A DNA stretch of 64,000 bases from Marinobacter sp. CHS3-4. GTDB lineage: Bacteria; Pseudomonadota; Gammaproteobacteria; Pseudomonadales; Oleiphilaceae. This document shows positions 17,100 through 26,203 of the stretch, one piece after another (positions within the stretch are counted from its first letter, which is position 1; each line of letters opens with the position of its first letter). The position numbers and the translations under genes were made by a program. The notes under the pieces are model-generated. The model worked only from the letters and a program-made list of their open reading frames with translations, ran no database searches and was not told where the DNA came from. The stretch is taken from NCBI RefSeq assembly GCF_030053415.1, contig NZ_JASGBJ010000002.1, forward strand, positions 372,001 to 436,000, given 5' to 3'.

Positions 17100-19817
17100 A
17101 TGCTCCTAACCACTAAATTCCTGAGACCTTCCCCCGATCCTCGTTCTGTTGACCGGCAGCGCCTGTCTTCATTGCTGGAAGGGTCAGATACGAAACGGCT
17201 CAATCTGGTGGTTGCCCCGGCTGGTTTTGGTAAAACCACATTGGTTTGCCAATGGTGTTCAAGCGCCACAAGACCCACTGCCTGGTTGTCACTTGATGAA
17301 CATGACGATGAGCCCCGGCGTTTCTGGCAATACGTGGTTGGAGCTTTTGAGGCCAATGGCCTCACAGGTCTGGAAGAATGCCGTCAGCAACTTGCTCAGT
17401 GCAGTCTACAGGAGCTTGAAGGCCCGATTACCTCATTGATCAATGCGCTGACGTCGGATCAGGCACCCTGGTCCCTGGTGCTGGACGATTATCATTTTAT
17501 CCAGGACACCCAGATCCAACGACAGCTGTCTTTTTTCCTGGATTACCTGCCCCCGGAAGTGCTTGTCACTCTGACCTCCAGAACAGAACCTGCGTTGCCA
17601 CTCGCCAGATGGCGTGTGCGTCGCTGGGTTGAAGAAATTCACCCCAGCCTCCTGGCTTTCTCAGAAGAGGAATGCCGTGATTTTTTCCGGGATACGATGG
17701 GCCTGACGCTCAGCGACCATGAAGTGAGCCGCATTTGCGCCAGAACGGAAGGCTGGGTGGCCGCCATGCAGCTATCCGCCTTGTCCGGCGGTCGGTTTGA
17801 GTCGCAAGACCAGCCGTTCGCCAAACCACAATTGGACGTCGACGAACGAAAAATAAGTGACTACGTGCTATCCGAGGTTCTGGAACAGCAACCCCGGCCT
17901 ATCAGGGATTTCCTGCTCGATACGGCATTCTGCCCTCGGCTTTGCGCATCACTGTGCGATGCCGTCCGTCAGGCCTCCAACAGTCAGGCGCTTCTGGAAC
18001 AATTACTGCGCGAGAACCTGTTTCTTATTCCTCTGGACACTCGCAATGAGTGGTTCCGGTATCACGACCTGTTCCGGGAAGCATTATTACAACGGGCGAA
18101 ACAACTTGACCCTGAGCAGGCCGAATCCAAATGGCGGCGAGTGGTGGAATGGCTGCTGGCACATGGTCACGTCCAGGAAGCCATTGGCCAAATTGTTCTG
18201 CAACGGGACTGGTCCTGGCTGGCAAATGTTCTGGCTGAGCACGGAAACAACCTGATCCATGCAGGATTTCATCTCCAGGTTCTGGACTGGCTGGATTCGC
18301 TTCCCGGAGACATTCTGTCTGAAAGCCCCCAGCTCTTAATGCTTCAGGTCTGGGCGCTGTTCTTTGGCAACCGGGTCGATATGCTGGATCCTCTGCTCAC
18401 CGAGCTTGAAGACATGCTGGACAAGAGGGTCGCCGATTCTCATCCGGATTCTGCAGGTGCTCTTGGCCTGCAAAGCGAGATATCGCTAATACGGTCTTAC
18501 CTGGCCCGGTCTCGGAGCGACGACAAAAGTGCCAGCGACCTGACTCAACAGGTCCTGAGGGATATCGACTACACGAGAATACCCCTCAAGTCCGTGACTT
18601 ATTATGGTCTGGGTCTGGATTACTATGGCAAGGGCGCCCTGGCTGATGCCGAAGAAGCACTAAAATCCTCGGTCCGTTATGGCCAGGTTGAGCGGAAACC
18701 CAGCACGGTACTTTCTAGCGGTGGGCTGCTGGCCTGGATCCAATACAATCGTGGCGACATTGATACTGCGCTGGAAACCTGCACGTCCGTGCGCCAATGG
18801 GTCGATCAACATCACAGTGATCCGCGTCAGCCCATGCTGATTTCCTGCTGGCAGAACAGCGCACTGATCGAAATCTATCGGGAACGGAACCAGCCCCAGC
18901 TAGCGGCTTCCTACCTGGCACCACTTCTGGATCATGTAAATAGTGGCACCGAGCCAGGCCAGCACGTCATCATACAATTCGTACGCGGCCACCTTGCGTT
19001 TAGCGAAGGCCGATTCCAGGAAGCCATCGAAGTGCTTGAGGATGCGGTTAGCGTGGCCAGACGCAAACGAGACCACATCCTGTTCGAGCCGCCCGCCTGC
19101 TCCGCTCTTCTCGCTCGCTGCTATCTCGCCACCGGGCATCTTGATCTGGCCGAAGAATGGCTTGAACAAGTTACTTCAGAAACCTTCACTAACCCTCTGA
19201 ATCAAGAGCAGAATCAAATAAGCGTAGCTCGAGTTCAGGTTGCTCAGGGCAAACCCAGAAAAGCGACCTCCACACTGGTACCGCTGCGTTTGAGTGCTGA
19301 AAAAGATCAACACTACCGACATCTTGCAGAAATTCAGCTGGTGTACAGTGAAGCTTTGGCAGCAGAGGGCAAACACTTGGATGCTGAAAAGATGCTGACG
19401 TTGGCCATTCAGCGGGCCTCCGAAGCTGGCTTCATGCGTCTGCTGGCAGAAGAAAGCAAAACCATTCAACGCATGTGCCTCAACCTGCCAGCCCTTCGTG
19501 CACCCGGGCAGTGGAACAAACGTGTACTGAGGATGCTGGAAGAACTTCAGGAAAAAGTCGCGGAGACATCAAGCAACTCCGAATCTGGGCAGAAGGCTGC
19601 GGAAGAAAACGAACGGCTGGTGGAGCCTCTGAGCCAGCGGGAAATACAGGTGCTTGAATTGATTAACCGCGGTTTGGCCAACAAGAACATCGCCGCTGAT
19701 ATGGGGGTCGCTCCAACGACCGTAAAAGCGCACATTCGAAACCTCTATGGCAAGCTGGCCGTTGGCTCCAGAACAGAGGCGCTGGCGAAGGCTCGCAGAC
19801 TTGGCTTGCTGAGCTGA
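17100..19817 (+). CDS. MalT-type LuxR-family regulator (ATPase-TPR-HTH)
   Basis: A 905-residue cytoplasmic transcription factor of the STAND/MalT (also AlkS-like) class. It has an N-terminal nucleotide-binding domain with the P-loop APAGFGKTT at 39-47 and VLDDYHFI as a Walker B-like segment. A long helical TPR-like sensor occupies about 330-800. The C-terminal LuxR HTH is at about 840-900 (LSQREIQVLELINRGLANKN, then VAPTTVKAHIRNLYGKL). Family members bind an inducer plus ATP and activate nearby operons. Neither neighbour (cysB upstream, dinG downstream convergent) is an obvious catabolic target, so the inducer is unknown. It may act on the promoter-like sequence directly downstream. The ATG at 17100 follows AAGAGACCC. 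Confidence 0.9.
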   Translation: MLLTTKFLRPSPDPRSVDRQRLSSLLEGSDTKRLNLVVAPAGFGKTTLVCQWCSSATRPTAWLSLDEHDDEPRRFWQYVVGAFEANGLTGLEECRQQLAQCSLQELEGPITSLINALTSDQAPWSLVLDDYHFIQDTQIQRQLSFFLDYLPPEVLVTLTSRTEPALPLARWRVRRWVEEIHPSLLAFSEEECRDFFRDTMGLTLSDHEVSRICARTEGWVAAMQLSALSGGRFESQDQPFAKPQLDVDERKISDYVLSEVLEQQPRPIRDFLLDTAFCPRLCASLCDAVRQASNSQALLEQLLRENLFLIPLDTRNEWFRYHDLFREALLQRAKQLDPEQAESKWRRVVEWLLAHGHVQEAIGQIVLQRDWSWLANVLAEHGNNLIHAGFHLQVLDWLDSLPGDILSESPQLLMLQVWALFFGNRVDMLDPLLTELEDMLDKRVADSHPDSAGALGLQSEISLIRSYLARSRSDDKSASDLTQQVLRDIDYTRIPLKSVTYYGLGLDYYGKGALADAEEALKSSVRYGQVERKPSTVLSSGGLLAWIQYNRGDIDTALETCTSVRQWVDQHHSDPRQPMLISCWQNSALIEIYRERNQPQLAASYLAPLLDHVNSGTEPGQHVIIQFVRGHLAFSEGRFQEAIEVLEDAVSVARRKRDHILFEPPACSALLARCYLATGHLDLAEEWLEQVTSETFTNPLNQEQNQISVARVQVAQGKPRKATSTLVPLRLSAEKDQHYRHLAEIQLVYSEALAAEGKHLDAEKMLTLAIQRASEAGFMRLLAEESKTIQRMCLNLPALRAPGQWNKRVLRMLEELQEKVAETSSNSESGQKAAEENERLVEPLSQREIQVLELINRGLANKNIAADMGVAPTTVKAHIRNLYGKLAVGSRTEALAKARRLGLLS

Positions 19818-19828
19818 GCGCTCTTTTT

Positions 19829-19851
19829 TGTGACGCACGTCACACTTTTTT
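19829..19851 (+). promoter_or_regulatory. CRP/Vfr-like palindrome or short terminator
   Basis: TGTGACGCACGTCACA at 19829-19844 fits the CRP/Vfr consensus TGTGA-N6-TCACA exactly. The same bases can form a 6-bp hairpin with a GCAC loop followed by CTTTTTTT, which would act as a terminator for the regulator gene that ended 12 bp earlier. Sequence alone cannot decide between the two readings. Confidence 0.5.
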
Positions 19852-20053
19852 TAGCTTTTCTAATCCCTCTACGCCCTTTGGACGATCCAGATACGCCCTC
19901 TACTCCCCTATTATTCACTCAACGCTGAGGGAAACCTCAGACAGAATTCTGAAATTCAGGCCTTCAGACTTCTTGTTCTGCGTTATTTCGACGCCCGGGT
20001 TCAGATCGAACCCTTTTCATAAGAGCCATCCCCTAAAGGTTGGCTCTTTTTTT
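19852..20053 (+). ncRNA. Structured non-coding stretch, candidate small RNA
   Basis: This stretch has no ORF with a ribosome site. Reading plus-strand it holds a TATTAT that could be a -10 box (around 19909), then a perfect CTGAGG-GAAA-CCTCAG hairpin with a GNRA tetraloop (19925-19940). A GGGTTC-AGATC-GAACCC hairpin followed by TTTT (19997-20017) comes next, and finally a strong terminator at 20022-20053. It could instead be the long 3' UTR of the LuxR-family gene. Confidence 0.35.
20022..20053 (+). terminator. Strong Rho-independent terminator
   Basis: A ten-pair stem AGAGCCATCC / GGTTGGCTCT with one T-T mismatch and a six-base loop, followed by seven T. It is oriented for plus-strand transcription and lies 205 bp after the LuxR-family stop codon, just before the 3' end of dinG on the other strand. 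Confidence 0.88.
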
Positions 20054-20076
20054 ATGTTTGGCGCTTTCAGGATGCT

Positions 20077-22257
20077 TTACGGCTCAATGATTCGGCGAAA
20101 TGGGGGAAGCGCGTCAAGTAATAGCTGGCCGTAACGCCGAACAATAATTCTGCGGTCCAGAATCGTGACGCGGCCAGTATCCGACTCGGTTCGCAGAAGC
20201 CGGCCAACGGCCTGCACCAATTTGATGGACGCATCCGGTACCGTTATTTCCATGAACGGGTTGCCACCTCTGAGTGTTACCCATTCGGCGAGGCTGGCCT
20301 CAATCGGATCGTCTGGCACGGAGAATGGCAGCCGAGTGATCACAACGTGGCTTAGGTATTTGCCTGGCAAATCGATGCCCTCAGCAAAACTTGCCACCCC
20401 GAACAGGACGCTCGGCAAACCTTCATCCACGCGAGCACAGTGACGCCTCAGCACTTCACCTTTTGCCATATCGTCCTGAGTAGTGATCAGTTCGGGGAAT
20501 TCTGGCGAAAGCACTTCATGAACCATTTTCATCTGGCGCCTGGAGGTAAACAACACGAGGGTTGCCTTTTCTCCCGCCCAAAGTTCCGGCAATCGCTGCA
20601 CCAGAGCATCACCGAACCCTTCATCGGTGGGCATCACCTTGATATTCGGCACTTCAACCGTCGCCATTTCCTGGTAACGGAACGAGCTGGGCACTACCAC
20701 GAAGCGACTGTCTGCTGGCAGCCCTGCCCGGGATTTGAGGCGATCAAAGCGCCCGAGTGCTGTCAGGGTGGCGCTGGTCAACACAGCGCCGAACGCTCGT
20801 GACCAGAGACGTGTGAACAACAAATTGTCGGCAAGTACCGGGCTGCTATAGAAAGTAATGTCTTCTGCGTGGTCCCAGCGCTGACGGATAGCCCACCGTG
20901 CCGGGGGAGGTCCTGATTTTCTGGCTGACTGCGAATCGGAATCGTCCTGGTCGGTTGCTAGGACTGCCGGGTTGTCGCACCAGGCTACCCAGAGGCGCAG
21001 CTGATCCTCCGCTCGACTGTGAAAAGACCCAAGTATCGGATACCAGGCTTCGGCGGTGTCTCGGTCAATATCGCTTTCCTTGCGGTCATCAAAAGCGGCC
21101 TGAAGTTCATCAACCATCACACCTAACTGGCGCACCAAAGCTGCCGTCGCCAGTCTCGATTCAGTGGCCAGCTCAGCCAGCCCGTCCGGTAACTGGCCTT
21201 CGGGATAGCGCCATTGGGCGGAGCGCCGCTCCTCACTGAATTCCCAACCGGTATTTTCTTCCGCTTCGGAGTAAATATTGGCCAAAGCCCCATCCAGTTC
21301 GCGGGAGGCGGAACTGATTTTGTCGATGCTCTTGGCTGCCGTTGTCCCAGGCGCGAAAAACGGCTGCATCTTCCCCAGTGCCTGGGAAAGCTGCTTCAGC
21401 CACTGCCGCGTCGCGTTGAGAGGCACAGACGCAGCGAAATGATTGAGAGCCTTCTCCGGCAAATGATGTGCTTCGTCGAAGATAAACAGGGCGTTCTCCG
21501 GCTCAGGCAGTATGGCGCCCCCGCCCAGTGCCAGGTCAGCCAGCACCAGATCATGATTCGCAACGATAATGTCCGCTTCATCAAGATCTTTCCGTGCCTC
21601 GAAGAAGGCGCAGCTGTCGAAATAGGAACAGTGGCGATTGGTGCACTGCCGGTGATCGGTGGTCACCTGGCGCCAGATATCATCAGGAATCTGATCCGGC
21701 CAATGATCCCTGTCGCCATCCCAGCGACGAGCGCCATAACTGGCCAGCATATCTTCAAAAAATTCCCGGGTACCAGGTTCCTGTTGCCCCGGTTCATCCA
21801 TGAGAAACAATGGCATGGTGTCGCTGTCGCCATTTCCCTCATCGTGAAGACGGGCTTCGAGACGGGAAAGGCACAAGTAGCGCCCCCGGCCTTTGGCAAG
21901 TGTCCAGTCGAAGTCCAGATGACTGTGTTTTCGAAGGTCAGGCAGATCCTTGTTCACGATCTGATCCTGTAGCGCCACCGTCGCGGTGGAAATCACCAGG
22001 GTTTTTCCCAGGGCTTTGGCAACAGGAATGGCCGAGATCAGGTAGGCCAGGGTTTTACCGGTACCCGTGCCTGCTTCCACTACGCACGCTGCGGGGGGCG
22101 AGGTACGCAGGCCATCCTCTTCAGTAATCCCGCCCATGTAGCGGGCGATTTCTGCGATCATCAGCCGTTGCCCATATCGGGCTTTGATGTCCTTGCCCGC
22201 CAGTACATCACGGTATGCCTGCTGTATGGTCTGTTTGGTTTCCTCTGTCAGTGCCAT
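20077..22257 (-). CDS. dinG: ATP-dependent DNA helicase DinG
   Basis: Superfamily 2 (XPD-like) 5'-3' DNA helicase with an iron-sulfur cluster, involved in resolving R-loops and stalled forks. The 726-residue protein has the Walker A motif AGTGTGKT at 63-69, then the cluster-binding region with cysteines in GRYLCLSRLE and in CTNRHCSYFDSC. The DEAH box is in FDEAHHLPEKAL, and C-terminal motifs include SFAEGIDLPGK and QAVGRLLRTESD. The four cysteines place it with E. coli-type DinG. gspB ends one base upstream on the same strand, so it may be read with the GspA/B genes. In E. coli dinG is LexA-regulated; no SOS box was seen immediately upstream. Confidence 0.95.
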   Translation of the reverse strand: MALTEETKQTIQQAYRDVLAGKDIKARYGQRLMIAEIARYMGGITEEDGLRTSPPAACVVEAGTGTGKTLAYLISAIPVAKALGKTLVISTATVALQDQIVNKDLPDLRKHSHLDFDWTLAKGRGRYLCLSRLEARLHDEGNGDSDTMPLFLMDEPGQQEPGTREFFEDMLASYGARRWDGDRDHWPDQIPDDIWRQVTTDHRQCTNRHCSYFDSCAFFEARKDLDEADIIVANHDLVLADLALGGGAILPEPENALFIFDEAHHLPEKALNHFAASVPLNATRQWLKQLSQALGKMQPFFAPGTTAAKSIDKISSASRELDGALANIYSEAEENTGWEFSEERRSAQWRYPEGQLPDGLAELATESRLATAALVRQLGVMVDELQAAFDDRKESDIDRDTAEAWYPILGSFHSRAEDQLRLWVAWCDNPAVLATDQDDSDSQSARKSGPPPARWAIRQRWDHAEDITFYSSPVLADNLLFTRLWSRAFGAVLTSATLTALGRFDRLKSRAGLPADSRFVVVPSSFRYQEMATVEVPNIKVMPTDEGFGDALVQRLPELWAGEKATLVLFTSRRQMKMVHEVLSPEFPELITTQDDMAKGEVLRRHCARVDEGLPSVLFGVASFAEGIDLPGKYLSHVVITRLPFSVPDDPIEASLAEWVTLRGGNPFMEITVPDASIKLVQAVGRLLRTESDTGRVTILDRRIIVRRYGQLLLDALPPFRRIIEP

Positions 22258-22258
22258 A

Positions 22259-22975
22259 TTATTCGGGGCTCACCCAGTCTCGAACACTGCCAACCCTGAA
22301 CTGCCGGCCATTCTTACTCAGCACAACGCCTTGTTCGGTAATCTGATCAACCCGGATGCCCGAAAAGCTATCTCCCGCTCTCAGATATTGGTTGTTAATC
22401 ATCACGCGGCGGGATGAAGGTTCGGACGCATAGATATGACTGTTAAAAACCAGATCGGGAACGGACTTCTGGAACGGCAGAGGCATTTCAACAAGGTGTG
22501 GCACTGAGCTTGCGGACGATGGCTGGGCCTGAACCTCGTCGCTCGCTGGCTCAGAACGTCTCCGGGAAGGCACGATAATTGTCGGCTTCTCCTGCTCCTC
22601 GGCACTGCTGGCTACTTCTGGCCGCTCTACCTGCTGAGCGGGTTCTGACAATGCCTCCTCAGACTCGTTCGTTTGAGCGTTGCCAGTCGCATCTACTTCG
22701 GTCTTTGGCTCAGTGACCGGCTCCGGTTCCGGTGCTGTGGAGGGTGCGGGGTTTTCCGCGGCCTTTGGCTCTATAGCGGGAACAAAGGCGCTGGGCCGGA
22801 AAATATAGATCAGCACTGCCGCATTCAGCATCAGCCCAACACCAACCCAGACAAGCACCATAGAAGATCTCTTCTTGGGTTTGTGGATCAGTTGTACCTG
22901 TTGACCGAGGTCTGGTACCCGGCCCTGCCGCCTTTCAGATTCGGATTTTCGCAGCGCATCCAGTATGTATGACAT
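22259..22975 (-). CDS. gspB: General secretion pathway protein GspB
   Basis: Inner-membrane protein that, with GspA, helps place the type II secretin through the peptidoglycan. The product begins MSYILDALRKSESERRQGRV, the characteristic GspB N-terminus. One transmembrane helix follows at about 38-58, then a Pro/Glu/Ser-rich periplasmic linker (about 65-150), and a C-terminal domain with INNQYLRAGDSFSGIRVDQI that resembles the PilP/GspC-like homology region. The frame is open to 23029, but ATG 22975, two bases after the gspA stop, gives the conserved N-terminus and 238 residues. It directly follows gspA. No other type II secretion gene is in the window. Confidence 0.88.
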   Translation of the reverse strand: MSYILDALRKSESERRQGRVPDLGQQVQLIHKPKKRSSMVLVWVGVGLMLNAAVLIYIFRPSAFVPAIEPKAAENPAPSTAPEPEPVTEPKTEVDATGNAQTNESEEALSEPAQQVERPEVASSAEEQEKPTIIVPSRRRSEPASDEVQAQPSSASSVPHLVEMPLPFQKSVPDLVFNSHIYASEPSSRRVMINNQYLRAGDSFSGIRVDQITEQGVVLSKNGRQFRVGSVRDWVSPE

Positions 22976-22976
22976 A

Positions 22977-24659
22977 TCAACCAGCCCCGCCTTGCTTTGC
23001 CAGCCGATCAAGCCTGGGAACCGGCGCATTCAGATCGTTGTTCATCTGTATGATAGTCATGGCACCGGCGATGCCGTCCACGGTCAACCCTTTCTTCGAC
23101 TGATACCATCGAATCTGTTCGTCCGAATTCATCCGGACAACCTGATTTTCTTCGGTGCGATTGGCCGACTGCTGACCAGCCAACTCCATTAACCGCGCAC
23201 TGAGCCAGATCTGCTTATCCGTCAGAGCATCGGGAGAGTCACCGGAAACCTCAGAATCAAAAGGAGGAACCTCCCAAAGCACCGTAAACCGCCCATGCCA
23301 GTAGGGCTCCACGCTGCTGAAGGCGACTGTCCTGCTGCCCTGCGCGTTCACAATGCTGGCTTCCCCGTCATTCAACGAGTTCAGAACCACAAACCCGGTC
23401 TGGCCCGCGCTATCGCGCAGGTAAAGAATGGCAGGTCGGTTCAGAAACATCAGGCCCTGACGAGACATGCGGTTGTCCAGGCACCGTAACCCCTGTGTTT
23501 CGGCGAAATCGCAGGCAATGGGCGCGCTGGATGGTTCATAGTTGCGACCCCAACGGTCAAACAAGGCACCAAAGGCACCCGCCAGAGACGTCATACGCTG
23601 ATCAAAGCTGAATTCGTTTAGCTCGGAAGTAGCTTCGGCTGTTTCGCTCGAAACGGCGCTTTCCGGTGCGTCTTCAATCCTGTCGACAGTGCCGACGAAG
23701 GCTTCATTGCTGATGGTTTCAACGGCGTTATCCAACACCTCTCCCGAATCGTCACCAACCCAGGTAAGGGTAAGCAACAGGGCCAGAACGCCACTTAAAG
23801 AAACCATGGTAAGTCGCAGGGGCCGGTCAGCAAGTAGCCGGGACTTGCGTGACTTCGGGCCATTCACTTCAGCCGCTGCCCGGCGAATGTGTCTGGCAGT
23901 GATGTGGTGCTCGCTCTGTGCATAAGCACCCAGCAATGCCCTATCACAAATCAGATTGATCAACCGGGGAATGCCCTGACTATGCCGGTAGAGGGCTTTG
24001 ATGGCCCCCTCACTGAATATTTCGCCACGCATGCCCGCCACGCCCAGTCGGTAGCGGATATAGGCATCGAGTTCGTCCCGCACCAGACCCTCAAGGTGAT
24101 AGCGCGCAGTAACCCGCTGGTTTAGCTGCCTGAGTTGCGGCAACGCCAGCATGTCCTGCAACTCGGGCTGTCCCAGAAGAACGATCTGCAACAGTTTTTT
24201 CTCAGTGGTTTCGAGATTCGTGAGCAGGCGCAGTTGCTCAAGGACTTCGGCAGAAAGGTTCTGGGCTTCGTCGATCATGAGGACTTTATGGCGCCCGGCC
24301 GCATGGGCCTCAAGCAGATCATCATTAATCAGGCCAACCAGCTCCTTGATGGACGCACGGGCAGAATGTTCGATCTCAAGTTCATCACAGATGGAAGACA
24401 GCAGTTCCCTCGCAGAAAGACGCGGGTTCAGAACCAGCGCGATATCAACGTAGTCGGGCGCATTCTCAATGAAGCAGCGGCTAACCGTTGTCTTCCCAGT
24501 ACCCACTTCCCCCGTAATCACGATAAAGCCGCCCTGGCCTTGAACGCCGTACATCAAATGCGCCAGCGCCTCTTTGTGGCGTTCGCTCAGGTAGAGGTAG
24601 CGAGGATCAGGAGCAATGGAGAAGGGTGGCTCTCTAAAGCCAAAGAAATCATTGTACAT
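22977..24659 (-). CDS. gspA: ExeA/GspA-family ATPase with peptidoglycan-binding domain
   Basis: Bitopic inner-membrane AAA+ ATPase, partner of GspB in inserting the type II secretin. The 560-residue protein starts MYNDFFGFREPPFSIAPDPR, typical of ExeA. It has Walker A GEVGTGKTT at 50-58 and Walker B VLMIDEAQNLSAE. A transmembrane segment lies near 280-300 (LRLTMVSLSGVLALLLTLTW). A periplasmic part with paired cysteines follows, and a C-terminal peptidoglycan_binding_1 motif (WYQSKKGLTVDGIAGAMT) near residue 525. It begins one base after the stop of the patatin gene and is followed by gspB. The gspA-gspB pair standing apart from the main gsp operon is common in marine gammaproteobacteria. Confidence 0.92.
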   Translation of the reverse strand: MYNDFFGFREPPFSIAPDPRYLYLSERHKEALAHLMYGVQGQGGFIVITGEVGTGKTTVSRCFIENAPDYVDIALVLNPRLSARELLSSICDELEIEHSARASIKELVGLINDDLLEAHAAGRHKVLMIDEAQNLSAEVLEQLRLLTNLETTEKKLLQIVLLGQPELQDMLALPQLRQLNQRVTARYHLEGLVRDELDAYIRYRLGVAGMRGEIFSEGAIKALYRHSQGIPRLINLICDRALLGAYAQSEHHITARHIRRAAAEVNGPKSRKSRLLADRPLRLTMVSLSGVLALLLTLTWVGDDSGEVLDNAVETISNEAFVGTVDRIEDAPESAVSSETAEATSELNEFSFDQRMTSLAGAFGALFDRWGRNYEPSSAPIACDFAETQGLRCLDNRMSRQGLMFLNRPAILYLRDSAGQTGFVVLNSLNDGEASIVNAQGSRTVAFSSVEPYWHGRFTVLWEVPPFDSEVSGDSPDALTDKQIWLSARLMELAGQQSANRTEENQVVRMNSDEQIRWYQSKKGLTVDGIAGAMTIIQMNNDLNAPVPRLDRLAKQGGAG

Positions 24660-24660
24660 T

Positions 24661-26148
24661 TCAGGACTTACCGGATTCAGCCGGGCTTACAAGGCGCAGA
24701 TCCGCCGTGGAACGTCGCTGTTCGCTTTTTAACCGACGTATACAGCGCTCAAGGGTTTTCGAAATTCTCGCATGGGAACGAATCATGGAAATCTTGGGCC
24801 AGGTTGCCCTCTCCCCCTGTAGGATCATCTCTTTCACCCAGGCCGGATCCGGATTCGCCAAAATCCGCCGATAATCCTTCAGGCGATAGGATGGCGCAAT
24901 CGTCACGTCACCGGTGTAGCGCTGCCCCAGTATGGAATACATCTGGCCGGACATCTGTCTGAGCAACTCCGGCCGTACCCTCTTGCGCAAATAGTCGAAG
25001 ACGCCTTGTCCATGAAAGCTGACCTCGGACTTCAGCAAATGCATGGGAATGTTGCTGAGTTTCAGCTTTTCATCCCGGCCACGATTGTTCAGAAAGGGCA
25101 CCACGTGGGGGTTGGTCTGGCTGACTATCGTGAAATTCACATCGTAAAGGTGCATCAGACGGTCGATCGGGAGATCACTAACCACCGAGCCATCCACAAA
25201 TTTAAGGCGGGACATGTAGGGTAGCACGTTCCCGGATATGTCCTTCTTCATCAAGGTAACCGGTGGGAAGATACCGGGGACGGCAGCGCTGGCAAGCACG
25301 GCGCTCCATACAAGCAGGTAGGGCGAGGTATAACCGCACAACAGACGGGCCTGCTGGTGCACCTGTACCGGCGATACGCTCACGTTGATTGATCGACCGG
25401 AGCGCTGGAACGCCTCCTCGAAGGTGTATTCTCCGATATTCGCCCTGAGGCATTCCTTCAGCGTCTGCTGATCCATCAATCCATCGCCACGGATCGCACT
25501 GAACAAACCGCGCCATTTCCAGGCCTTCAGATTATGGGTTTCAGGCACCAGCATATCGGGAACTTCGGCGTCGCTGTGCACGCCAAGAATCCCGGCGATG
25601 ATGGCGCCAATGCTTGAGCCAGCGACTACCTGTGGCAAAAGCCCTTTTTCCCACAGCGCCTTGATAACGCCGAAGTGGAATATACCGAGGGAGGCGCCAC
25701 CGCTGAGCAACAACGCGGGACGACCAAAACTGGTCAATGTGTCGCGGAAAAACTGAATTTTATCGATCGTCGGGAAGTTACTGTCTTCCGTATCACACAG
25801 ATAATCGAGAGATTCGCAAACCTGCGTGATGTATTCTTCAATCAGATGCTTGGTGCCCACTCGCGACCGGGTATAAAGCGCCGGGTTGCCCATATTTCCA
25901 AGGTCGTGGTGCAATCCTTCCCGTAACGCGCGCTTGAGGCGATCCATGTCGTTCTGCAGACGATAGTGCCGAAGGTTACTTAGCCGGTCGTAAACGAGTT
26001 CGTAATGGTAGAGGTCAGACGCAAAGTCTTCTTTCCAATCGACATTCCCCTCGAGAAAATCCAACTCCAATGCAGCCGCCTTCCAGGCTTCATAGTTCGG
26101 CGCCTCGGCAAGCATTTTTCGGAATTTTCGGATTCGGCTATCAGCCAT
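24661..26148 (-). CDS. Patatin-like phospholipase with DUF3336 N-terminus
   Basis: A 495-residue serine acyl hydrolase, unrelated in architecture to the short patatin at 1.7-2.7 kb. The N-terminal ~140 residues (RIRKFRKMLAEAPNYEAWKA onward) match the DUF3336 domain found in triacylglycerol-lipase-like patatins of fungi and bacteria. The patatin core then shows GGASLGIFHFG (oxyanion), GSSIG (nucleophile Ser) and VDGSVVSDLPI (Asp). The C-terminal region with RVRPELLRQMSGQMY is also family-typical. A GTG at 26184 is in frame, but ATG 26148 has GAGGG about eight bases upstream and starts the conserved domain. Substrates may be neutral lipids or phospholipids. The gene lies directly upstream of gspA and downstream of the MlaA-like gene. 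Confidence 0.88.
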   Translation of the reverse strand: MADSRIRKFRKMLAEAPNYEAWKAAALELDFLEGNVDWKEDFASDLYHYELVYDRLSNLRHYRLQNDMDRLKRALREGLHHDLGNMGNPALYTRSRVGTKHLIEEYITQVCESLDYLCDTEDSNFPTIDKIQFFRDTLTSFGRPALLLSGGASLGIFHFGVIKALWEKGLLPQVVAGSSIGAIIAGILGVHSDAEVPDMLVPETHNLKAWKWRGLFSAIRGDGLMDQQTLKECLRANIGEYTFEEAFQRSGRSINVSVSPVQVHQQARLLCGYTSPYLLVWSAVLASAAVPGIFPPVTLMKKDISGNVLPYMSRLKFVDGSVVSDLPIDRLMHLYDVNFTIVSQTNPHVVPFLNNRGRDEKLKLSNIPMHLLKSEVSFHGQGVFDYLRKRVRPELLRQMSGQMYSILGQRYTGDVTIAPSYRLKDYRRILANPDPAWVKEMILQGERATWPKISMIRSHARISKTLERCIRRLKSEQRRSTADLRLVSPAESGKS

Positions 26149-26203
26149 CGCCCTACCCTCTATGAGCCCCGTGAGATCAGTCACCGACCAATGGAATCAG
26201 GAA

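Noticed and set aside
19997..20017. GGGTTC-AGATC-GAACCC looks like a tRNA T arm
   Set aside because: The loop does not fit TTCRANY, and no acceptor, D or anticodon arm can be built around it; it is treated as a terminator-like hairpin.
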